Of a DNA stretch of 6,214 nucleotides, positions 1 to 5,882 are shown piece by piece; the stretch's first letter is position 1; each line of letters starts with the position of its first letter. A program made the translations under genes and the position numbers. The stretch is from Oscillospiraceae bacterium (lineage in GTDB: Bacteria > Bacillota > Clostridia > Oscillospirales > Ruminococcaceae), in NCBI GenBank assembly GCA_003508605.1, contig DNUB01000140.1:6427-12640 (forward strand). The letters run 5' to 3'. The notes below the pieces were generated by a model that saw nothing but the letters and a program-made list of their open reading frames with translations, did no database searches and had not been told where the DNA came from.

Positions 1-9
1 CCAAAAACA

Positions 10-43
10 AAAATCGGGCAGAGCCTTGCTCTGCCTCGATTTT
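10..43 (-). terminator. Rho-independent terminator, probably ending the hflX transcript
   Basis: A near-perfect inverted repeat: AAAATCG (10-16) pairs with CGATTTT (37-43), and GGCAGAGC (17-24) pairs with GCTCTGCC (28-35). The loop is CTT and there is one bulged T at 36. Read on the minus strand, the GC-rich stem is followed by TTTTTGTTTTTGG, a good U-tract, so it fits termination of leftward transcription from hflX, which ends about 130 bp away. Read on the plus strand it has only four Ts after the stem, so rightward termination of an unseen upstream gene is possible but weaker. Confidence 0.8.
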
Positions 44-60
44 AAGGCTATAATCCTAAT

Positions 61-91
61 TTAGGGAAAAACCCTGATGGTTTTTTCCTAA
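61..91. repeat. AT-rich hairpin downstream of hflX
   Basis: TTAGG (61-65) pairs with CCTAA (87-91), G66 can wobble with T86, A67-A71 pair with T81-T85, and CC (72-73) pairs with GG (79-80). The loop is CTGAT. This makes a 13-bp stem in the 3' region of hflX. No U-tract follows on the minus strand, so it is not a classical terminator by itself. It may be a 3' stabilising structure. A looser pairing of AAGCCC (90-95) with GGGCTT (121-126) lies next to it. Confidence 0.45.
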
Positions 92-144
92 GCCCTTTTT
101 CCTTCCGAAAAATTTTGTTTGGGCTTTTTCTGCAGCCAAAGGGG

Positions 145-159
145 CTGTATTGAATACAG
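145..159. repeat. Short palindrome just after the hflX stop codon
   Basis: CTGTATT (145-151), a central G at 152, then AATACAG (153-159): a perfect 7-base inverted repeat with a one-base centre. It lies about 17 bp beyond the hflX stop codon. A centre of one base is too tight for a full RNA hairpin, so at most the outer pairs would form. The symmetry could also suit a dimeric DNA-binding protein, but nothing else supports an operator here. Confidence 0.3.
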
Positions 160-175
160 TCCCGATAAAATACTG

Positions 176-1438
176 TCAATTTACTTCGAACTCGGAAAGC
201 TCCTTTAAAATAGCATTATCCGCAAGTGCGTCGATCTTTATTCCGTTTTCGGCGTATTCCTCGGAAAAAATCTTGCCCTGCTCCCTGATTTTTGAAGCAA
301 GCCCAGCCCTTTCATATGGCAGCAAAAGCCTTATCCGTTTCGAGGTCTCCCTGAGGTTTTCGGAAATTGCTTTTAACAGCCTGTCAAAGCCTTCTCTCGT
401 TTTAGCGCATATTTTAACGGTATCCTTGCTTTCAGGTATATCGTTTTGGAGCAGGTCGCACTTGTTCAGCACGTTTATGACGGGAATATCCCCGCAGCCA
501 AGCTCCGCCAGAAGCTGCCGTGTGGTATCGGTTTTTTCCGCCGCTTCACTGTCGCTTATGTCGATAACGTGAAGGATTATATCTGCGCTTGCCGCTTCCT
601 CCAATGTGGATTTAAAGGCTTCCACAAGATTGTGGGGCAGTCTTCTGATAAGCCCTACGGTATCCGTAACTATAACCGTTCTTCCGTCGGGAAGCTCGAT
701 TCCCCTTGAGGTTAAATCGAGGGTGGCGAAAAGCTTATTCTCTGCCAAAACGTCGGCACCTGCAAGATTATTTAAAAGAGTGGATTTCCCTGCATTTGTG
801 TAGCCTACAATGGCGGCGGTAAGAACATTGTCCTTTTTTCTGCGGGAGCGTGAAAACTCCCTGCGCTTTTCCAGCTCCTTTAAATTTTCCTCCAGCTTGT
901 CAATTCTGCTTCTGATATGACGCCTGTCGGTTTCAAGGCGGGTTTCGCCCGGTCCTCTTGTGCCTATTCCGCCTCCTAACCTTGACATAGATGCGCCTAT
1001 GCCCGCAAGTCTCGGTAAACGGTATTTAAGCTGTGCCAGCTCAACCTGCAGCTTACCCTCGTTGGTTACCGCCCTGCCTGCGAATATGTCAAGTATAAGC
1101 ATGGTGCGGTCGATAACCCGCACATTAAGAATATCCTCGATGTTTCTTATTCTCGAAGCGGTAAGCTCACAGTCGAATATTACCAGATCGGCATTCAGCT
1201 GTGCTGCCGTTTCCTTCAGCTCCTGTATCTTTCCTTCGCCTAAAAGCGTGGCGGGATTCGGAGCGGGCAGCTTTTGCACTATTTGGGCAACCACCTCTGC
1301 TCCTGCGGTTTTGGCTAATTCCTCAAGCTCCTTCATAGAAGCTTCGGCGTCATACTCGCCAAGATCGGCGGCGGCAAGAATGGCTCTTGCCCTTAAGCTT
1401 TCGCTTTTTATTTCATTGGTAATGTTATTATCGGTCAT
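176..1438 (-). CDS. hflX: GTPase HflX (ribosome-associated, ribosome-splitting factor)
   Basis: A 420-residue protein with the full HflX layout. The N-terminal nucleotide-binding domain covers about 1-175 and carries the family signature GGGIGTRGPGE followed by LETDRR (155-173). A charged helical linker follows (about 175-203). The G domain comes next: P-loop GYTNAGKST (212-220), FATLD switch I (237-241), DTVG (259-262), NKCD (325-328) and a G5 motif CAK (344-346) where SAK is usual. A short C-terminal domain ends the protein. In the family, HflX binds the 50S subunit, splits stalled or stressed 70S ribosomes using GTP, and some homologs give macrolide or lincosamide resistance; action is cytosolic. 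The start at 1438 is supported by GGAGGT at 1450-1445, six bases upstream. Length is normal and all GTPase motifs are intact. It is transcribed divergently from nadB and may be controlled by the structured leader described separately. Confidence 0.96.
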   Translation of the reverse strand: MTDNNITNEIKSESLRARAILAAADLGEYDAEASMKELEELAKTAGAEVVAQIVQKLPAPNPATLLGEGKIQELKETAAQLNADLVIFDCELTASRIRNIEDILNVRVIDRTMLILDIFAGRAVTNEGKLQVELAQLKYRLPRLAGIGASMSRLGGGIGTRGPGETRLETDRRHIRSRIDKLEENLKELEKRREFSRSRRKKDNVLTAAIVGYTNAGKSTLLNNLAGADVLAENKLFATLDLTSRGIELPDGRTVIVTDTVGLIRRLPHNLVEAFKSTLEEAASADIILHVIDISDSEAAEKTDTTRQLLAELGCGDIPVINVLNKCDLLQNDIPESKDTVKICAKTREGFDRLLKAISENLRETSKRIRLLLPYERAGLASKIREQGKIFSEEYAENGIKIDALADNAILKELSEFEVN

Positions 1439-1514
1439 ATATTTACCTCCAAAGGATAGATTTTTTAAACATACGGTAAATATCAGTAAATAATCATATT
1501 AACTCCTCCTTTGG
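1439..1514 (-). promoter_or_regulatory. Structured hflX leader with alternative pairings masking the ribosome binding site
   Basis: The hflX Shine-Dalgarno GGAGGT lies at 1450-1445 on the minus strand. Pairing A: CCAAAGGA (1514-1507) is perfectly complementary to TCCTTTGG (1456-1449), taking the first two G of the SD. Pairing B: ATATTTACC (1483-1475) is perfectly complementary to GGTAAATAT (1447-1439), taking the rest of the SD and the spacer up to the start codon. The arms are interleaved (A5', B5', A3', B3'), so they exclude each other or form a pseudoknot. The B5' arm starts at the last base of the stop codon of a four-codon open frame, so a ribosome there would cover it and expose the hflX site. 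The complementarity is seen directly; its regulatory role is inference. Confidence 0.5.
1483..1497 (-). CDS. Possible leader mini-ORF (MIIY) upstream of hflX
   Basis: ATG ATT ATT TAC TGA on the minus strand encodes Met-Ile-Ile-Tyr. It is preceded by the extended Shine-Dalgarno AGGAGGAG (1510-1503) with a 5-base spacer, stronger than many real genes have. Such a strong site in front of only four codons suggests a regulatory leader rather than a protein. Its stop codon abuts the 5' arm of the hairpin that masks the hflX ribosome binding site, and its codons 2-4 contain TATTTAC, which could also pair with the GTAAATA of that site. No promoter could be placed with confidence upstream of it. Chance occurrence cannot be excluded without comparing related genomes. 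Confidence 0.35.
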   Translation of the reverse strand: MIIY

Positions 1515-1601
1515 TATAGCTTTGGTTTACTTATTGAAGATAAAAATGATCAATTTAATCGACCCCCTGACATAAAAAATATTTTCGCCTTAGGCAAAAA
1601 A

Positions 1602-1606
1602 AGGAG
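1602..1606 (+). promoter_or_regulatory. nadB ribosome binding site (decides the start codon)
   Basis: AGGAG at 1602-1606. The ATG at 1607 touches this motif directly and so cannot use it; the ATG at 1616 lies nine bases downstream, which is good spacing. The nadB start is therefore placed at 1616. Confidence 0.75.
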
Positions 1607-1615
1607 ATGCTTGCA

Positions 1616-3100
1616 ATGCAATTTGAAAAGTTCGACGTAATAATCGTAGGCTCCGGGGTGGCAGGTCTTTACTGTGCCTTAAACCTAAACCGTGCGCTTA
1701 AGATCCTTATGATTTCAAAAAAAGAGGTGACTCTTTGCAATTCCGCCCTTGCGCAGGGGGGAGTTGCGGCGGTTATGAACCCAAAGGACGACGATTATTC
1801 CCTCCATATTAAGGACACCTTAATAGCGGGAGGCTACAAAAACGATATGAATAACCTTAAAATCCTTGTGGAACAGGGTCCCACCGATGTTAAGAACCTT
1901 ATAAAATACGGGGTGGATTTTGACAGAAATGCCGACGGCTCGATAAATCTTACCTTAGAGGGAGGGCATTCACGCCACCGTATAGCGCACCATAAGGACA
2001 GCACGGGCTTTGAGATAGTAACTGCCCTGATAGACCAGGTGTTAAAGCTGAAAAACCTCACCATTCTCGAAAATGCCCACCTTCTGGGACTGGAAAAGGA
2101 GGGGGAGGATTTTCGCCTTGACATTTTCAAATCGTGCAAACACAACTACTATACCACACGAGCCGTGGTCTTGTCAACGGGCGGAATAGGAAGAGTTTAT
2201 GATTTCACCACAAATTCAGCCATTGCCACAGGTGACGGCATACAGTTTGCCTATAATTTAGGGGCAAGGATAAAGCATTTAAGCTATGTGCAGTTTCACC
2301 CCACCGCCTTTGCCGACAAAAAGAACCGGGAGTGCTTTTTGGTTTCCGAGGCGGTAAGGGGAGAGGGCGCATACCTGCTTAACGCCGATAAGGAAAGATT
2401 TATGCACAAATATGAGCCGGAGCGCAAGGAGCTTGCGCCGAGAGACGTGGTTTCACAGTGTATGATGAAGGAGCAGGAGTCAATAGGCAGCGACGAATTT
2501 TGGCTTGATATTTCCTACAAGGATCCGGAATTTGTAAAAAACAGATTCCCCATGATATACAAGAGGGTGCTTGAAAAGGGCTATGATATGACCAAGGAGC
2601 CTATTCCCATTTATCCCTGTCAGCATTATCTTATGGGAGGAATCGACGTAGACGGAAACGGTGCCACTACCGTAAAGGGCTTATACGCTGCAGGTGAATG
2701 CGCTCACACGGGCGTACACGGCTTAAACCGCCTTGCGTCCAATTCTCTTTTGGAGGCACTTGTGTTCAGCCGCCTGATTGCCGAACAAATCAATCTTACC
2801 ACTCCTGCTGCAAGGGAATACGGCTTTGTGGAGGGAGAAATGAGAGATCCCGACGGGGAAGAGCTGCCAAAGGGCATACGGACCGAAATCAGGCATATTA
2901 TGCAGAAATCTTATTTTGTTGTGCCCAACTATGAAGAAGCGGCAAAGGGACTTGTGCGTGTAGCCGAAATCAAGGAAATGCTGGATAAGGGCAATTATGC
3001 GCTTACTCCCGATTATATTGAGGCAAAATCCTTGGCTACGGTCGCCTATATTATTTTGGGCGAGGTTGCCGCAAGGGGAAAAGGTGAGAATATAGACTGA
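1616..3100 (+). CDS. nadB: L-aspartate oxidase (NadB)
   Basis: A 494-residue FAD enzyme that oxidises L-aspartate to iminoaspartate, the first step of de novo NAD synthesis, before NadA makes quinolinate; cytosolic. Seen in order: the FAD-binding GSGVAG (12-17), NSALAQGGVAAV (42-53, the flavin SxAQGG segment), EGGHSRHRIAHH (115-126), HPTAF (228-232), RGEG (248-251), the active-site RDVV region (276-279), HYLMGG (337-342), GLYAAGE (355-361) and GVHGLNRLASNSLLEALV (366-383). A C-terminal helical domain follows. The start at 1616 is chosen on ribosome-binding-site spacing; the ATG at 1607 would add three residues. The protein ends ...ARGKGENID, short of the G-x-H-x-R-x-D tail usual in NadB, right where a low-GC gene begins. 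The catalytic parts are intact, so activity is likely. nadA and nadC are not in the window. The stop overlaps the next start (TGATG). Confidence 0.95.
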   Translation: MQFEKFDVIIVGSGVAGLYCALNLNRALKILMISKKEVTLCNSALAQGGVAAVMNPKDDDYSLHIKDTLIAGGYKNDMNNLKILVEQGPTDVKNLIKYGVDFDRNADGSINLTLEGGHSRHRIAHHKDSTGFEIVTALIDQVLKLKNLTILENAHLLGLEKEGEDFRLDIFKSCKHNYYTTRAVVLSTGGIGRVYDFTTNSAIATGDGIQFAYNLGARIKHLSYVQFHPTAFADKKNRECFLVSEAVRGEGAYLLNADKERFMHKYEPERKELAPRDVVSQCMMKEQESIGSDEFWLDISYKDPEFVKNRFPMIYKRVLEKGYDMTKEPIPIYPCQHYLMGGIDVDGNGATTVKGLYAAGECAHTGVHGLNRLASNSLLEALVFSRLIAEQINLTTPAAREYGFVEGEMRDPDGEELPKGIRTEIRHIMQKSYFVVPNYEEAAKGLVRVAEIKEMLDKGNYALTPDYIEAKSLATVAYIILGEVAARGKGENID

Positions 3101-3909
3101 TGGAAACTGCTGTTATAATATTTTTTATTACTGTGGGCTTAGTAATTATCGTACCTGTACTTATGATAATTATAGACAGTATCAGGAAGAATGTTAAAAG
3201 AAAAAAAGCTAAGACTCACGAATTTCAAAGGACAAATGATAAAAGTAAACAATTATCGGGAACGGTAATTGACTATAATGAGAAAAGTAGATTTTTTGAC
3301 ACAAATGTTTATAGTTCGGAAAACTATGGAGAAAATCAGATTTATGAATGTTTAAGGGATTATGAATATCGGGGCTGTAAATTTTTATTTAATGCTTATC
3401 TGCCGAAAAATAACGGCGAAACTACAGAAATAGACGTTTTAATGATTTCTTCAAAGGGAATATTTGTTTTTGAATGCAAAAACTTTAATGGCAGCGTTAA
3501 TGGCAGTGGAAAAGACGAATATTGGACGCAGACAAAGCTTAACGAACTGGGAGAAAGCGTAACAAAGCGTTTTTACAGCCCGATTAAGCAAAATGATGTA
3601 CATGTTTTAAGCTTGAGGTAAAAAATAAACAATAAATATCCGATTTATTCCGTAGTGGTTTTTTCCGGCAATTGCGAATTAATATATAACTGTTCATCAG
3701 ACGATTGTGACACTTGGGTAGTTTCAATAAATGATTTAAATGATACGGTTGAGGTTATTTTTAAATATATGCAGTCTGATATGTCAGATGATGACATAGA
3801 AAGAGTGTATAACTTGTTGTATCCATATACTCAAACCAGTCAGGAAATGAAAATGCGGCATATACAAGATATAAAAGGTAATCATTCTACAGAAAGCGGC
3901 TTGTTATAG
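3100..3909 (+). pseudogene. NERD (nuclease-related) domain membrane protein, broken by one in-frame stop
   Basis: The frame from ATG 3100 gives 173 residues to a TAA at 3619-3621. It then continues in the same frame with no further stop for 95 codons to a TAG at 3907-3909. The downstream part begins KINNKYPIYSVVVFSGN, which reads on naturally as the later strands of a NERD domain, so a 269-codon gene has suffered one nonsense change. Residues 4-26 are a hydrophobic membrane segment followed by a basic stretch (RKNVKRKK), so the domain would face the cytosol. The NERD core has GENQ (77-80), EID (110-112) and FECKNF (124-129); D112 and E125/K127 match the PD-(D/E)xK-like pattern. All these precede the stop, so a shortened product with part of the fold could still be made. 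NERD proteins are suspected nucleases, but this is rarely proven. Sampled lines run near 30% GC against about 40-58% in neighbours, pointing to acquired DNA. The start overlaps the nadB stop by one base, so translation may be coupled. Confidence 0.8.
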
Positions 3910-3934
3910 AAACAGTGTTAACATTAAAGGACAA

Positions 3935-4552
3935 ATGGTAATAGTACAAGAGATAATCATAGTATGGCACAAAAATGAACGCAGCGGAGAAAACTCCGGG
4001 GCAAGAACGGATAGCGTTTTTAAAAGGCTTATAGAGAAAGCTCCTTTAAAATCCCATGAGTGTCTCTATGACAGAGTAAGGCTTTATCAAAAGGATAAAA
4101 AGCTATATACTCCCGCCGAATACTACAGCCTGATGGGATGCGGGGCTTCCCGGCACAGCAAAAGGGAGTATGAACCGCCCGTTCTTCTCTCTCAGCTTAA
4201 GGTAAAAAACATAAGTATCGAAGAATGCAAAACGGGGTTAGAGGTAATATTTTCCTACGATCGCCAAATAAACGGAGATCCTCCCCGCCGGGGGCATAAC
4301 AGGGATTTTAACAATACGGCTTCAAAATATTACGGAAAAGACATTCTTAATGAAACTGCCTTTGTGCTTAAGAACGGGCAAAAGGGACAGATAATGTATA
4401 ATTGGAGAGCCTCCGATTGCGATACGGGGCAGTGGTGGTATGAGCAGGCTGCCGTAAATATCGCACTTGTTTCTTTTGAGGGTTTTAATAAGAATATTTT
4501 TTTGGATTCGGATTTTGATTTCAAATACAAGCGGCTTGCATACTTAAAATGA
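3935..4552 (+). CDS. Hypothetical protein of unknown family
   Basis: A 205-residue protein that I do not recognise. It has no signal peptide, no clear membrane segment and no known catalytic motif. Residues 80-205 look like a compact soluble domain: alternating strands such as KTGLEVIFSYD (99-109) and ETAFVLKNGQKGQIMYNW (140-157), a cluster CDTGQWWYEQAAVNIALV (162-179), and an acidic-aromatic end. The first dozen residues (MVIVQEIIIVWH) are AT-rich and unlike the rest, and the only upstream motif, AAAGG at 3926-3930, is weak and close. The true start is therefore uncertain, and the gene may have lost its original 5' end to the neighbouring low-GC insertion. It sits 25 nt after the NERD pseudogene and 14 nt before the SUKH-TPR gene, suggesting co-transcription with the latter. 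Confidence 0.7.
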   Translation: MVIVQEIIIVWHKNERSGENSGARTDSVFKRLIEKAPLKSHECLYDRVRLYQKDKKLYTPAEYYSLMGCGASRHSKREYEPPVLLSQLKVKNISIEECKTGLEVIFSYDRQINGDPPRRGHNRDFNNTASKYYGKDILNETAFVLKNGQKGQIMYNWRASDCDTGQWWYEQAAVNIALVSFEGFNKNIFLDSDFDFKYKRLAYLK

Positions 4553-4566
4553 GGGGGTAATAAGCT

Positions 4567-5817
4567 ATGCTGATAACCGATATTGAACCGTTAAGGGCAA
4601 TGGAAATTTTCTATGACGGAGAAGAGTCGGGAGTTTGGGAAGGGGAATTTATAAAAAACGAGAAAAATCGTGAACTGTTTTTTCCTCCCGAATTAAGGGA
4701 ATATCTGCAAAGGTTCGGATTTTTGGGGGTAAACAGAGGCGGAGGCGGTTTTTGGTTTCCCGACGATGTGAGAACGGTAAGCATACCCTTTGAAGCGGCA
4801 AGCCGAGATATGCTTATACTTGGCACTTTGAACGGCGGAGACGACAAGGATTATTTTATAGGCATTTTTGCAGATGAGTGCGGTATGGACAATCCGCCCG
4901 TTTCATTTGGGGAGGCGGTGGAAGCCGGGGACGGCGGTCAGGCGTTGAGCTTTTGGAACAGCGGAATGCTTTTAAAGGACGTTTTGACATATCTTTTTAT
5001 TGAAAATCTCTTCTTTCATGCGAAGGGAACGGCTTATGGCAATACCGAAATCAAGACTTTATTAAAAAAGTACCCTGCGGAGCTTTGCGAGGGAGAAAAA
5101 AGCTTGGAGCAGCTTTTAAGCGGCTCTCAAAGACCCTGCCTGTGTATTTGCTATGACGGGGAAGAAAAACGGTTTTATTGCTTTGAAATGCGAGAGGAGG
5201 AAGACGTTGTTTCGGTTTTTTCTCCCTTTATCAGTACGGAAGAGCTTGAGAGCTGTTTTTCACGGGAATTTTACGAAAACAGTATGAACTGCGACTATGC
5301 ACACGCTTTAAGCTTGCTGGAAAAAATAATCGGGCGTATGGAAGCTCAGGAGGAAACCGAGCCGCTTGATTTAGGTGAAAAATATCGGCTGGCGGGACGC
5401 TGCTGCTGGGCGTTAAAGCGGTGGGACGAGGCGGAGGAATGGCTTAAAAAGGCGGAACCTGTTTTTACATCAGAGTCGTCACCTGCGGAAGCAACCATGT
5501 CATTTTATCAGGGACTGGGCAATTTCTATTCGGATATGGGCGACGGTGATAAAAGCAGAGCGGCTTACGAAAAAGCCGAAAAAGCCGCAGAAGCTTCGGG
5601 AAAGGATTTGTGCAAGCTTAAGGGCGACAGATTGCTGAGAAAGGGCGCAGAGCTGTCGGAAAGCGGTCTTTTGGAGGAAGCGATAGAGTATTTTGAAAAG
5701 GCTCTCAGTGAGTATCGGAAGAACCCTAAGGAGTGTAAGTACGATATAGCAAGGTGCGGTCAGCTTAAGGGCGACGCAAAGCGCAAGCTAAAGACAAAAA
5801 ACGGAATGAGACAATAA
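4567..5817 (+). CDS. SUKH (SMI1/KNR4)-like protein with C-terminal TPR repeats
   Basis: A 416-residue soluble protein. The N-terminal part (about 25-145) follows the SUKH pattern: FFPPELREYLQRFG (38-51, like the L-P-x-x-(Y/L)-x-x-(F/Y)-(L/Y) helix), a glycine-rich turn and FWFP (57-65), LILGTLNGGDDKDYFIGI (83-100), NPPV (109-112), then a W130 and a closing helix with FIENLF (144-149). The middle (150-265) is unassigned and may be a second alpha/beta domain. The C-terminal part holds about three TPR-like units near 270-302, 313-345 and 353-386, with matches such as ALKRWDEAEEWLKKAE and EEAIEYFEKAL. SUKH proteins often act as immunity proteins against polymorphic toxins, and TPRs bind other proteins; here both roles are inference. 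GAGGGGG at 4551-4557 lies nine bases before the start. It forms a tight pair with the unknown gene upstream, 14 nt away. No toxin gene is visible. Confidence 0.7.
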   Translation: MLITDIEPLRAMEIFYDGEESGVWEGEFIKNEKNRELFFPPELREYLQRFGFLGVNRGGGGFWFPDDVRTVSIPFEAASRDMLILGTLNGGDDKDYFIGIFADECGMDNPPVSFGEAVEAGDGGQALSFWNSGMLLKDVLTYLFIENLFFHAKGTAYGNTEIKTLLKKYPAELCEGEKSLEQLLSGSQRPCLCICYDGEEKRFYCFEMREEEDVVSVFSPFISTEELESCFSREFYENSMNCDYAHALSLLEKIIGRMEAQEETEPLDLGEKYRLAGRCCWALKRWDEAEEWLKKAEPVFTSESSPAEATMSFYQGLGNFYSDMGDGDKSRAAYEKAEKAAEASGKDLCKLKGDRLLRKGAELSESGLLEEAIEYFEKALSEYRKNPKECKYDIARCGQLKGDAKRKLKTKNGMRQ

Positions 5818-5882
5818 AAGGCAGCACTGCACTATCACCATATAACCTTTTGCGGGCGGCGTTTCAAAAGAAGGGAGCATTT

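Noticed and set aside
150..1493. Several plus-strand open frames lying across hflX
   Set aside because: They are antisense to a full-length, motif-complete HflX and show no domain features of their own.
1513..1518. TATACC on the minus strand as a -10 box for hflX
   Set aside because: No convincing -35 lies 16-18 bases upstream. It would start the transcript near 1507 and leave out the upstream arm of the leader pairing, so it remains only a competing possibility.
1522..1550. TTGGTT with AATGAT, 17 bases apart, as a plus-strand nadB promoter
   Set aside because: Only three and four of six consensus positions match, and such matches are expected by chance in this AT-rich region.
1547..1552. 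TGATCA palindrome in the divergent region
   Set aside because: A six-base palindrome is common by chance; no extended symmetry or repeat surrounds it.
1587..1595. GCCT-T-AGGC palindrome just before the nadB ribosome binding site
   Set aside because: It is too short and has a one-base centre; there is no match to a known NAD-related operator that I can support.
1834..2145. Minus-strand open frame inside nadB
   Set aside because: It is antisense to conserved NadB sequence and has no recognisable features.
3619..3630. Programmed readthrough or recoding at the TAA in the NERD gene
   Set aside because: TAA is the least leaky stop, no downstream stimulatory structure is visible, and a simple nonsense mutation explains the data.
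3655..3909. Separate gene starting with GTG at 3655
   Set aside because: There is no ribosome binding site, and the GTG codon sits within the strand IYSVVVFSG, which continues the upstream NERD frame; it is the 3' part of the broken gene.
5818..5882. Terminator between the SUKH-TPR gene and the propeller gene (AAAAGG ... CCTTTT and GCAGCACTGC)
   Set aside because: The arms are short, the stem is not GC-rich and continuous, and no U-tract follows, so it does not qualify as a rho-independent terminator.
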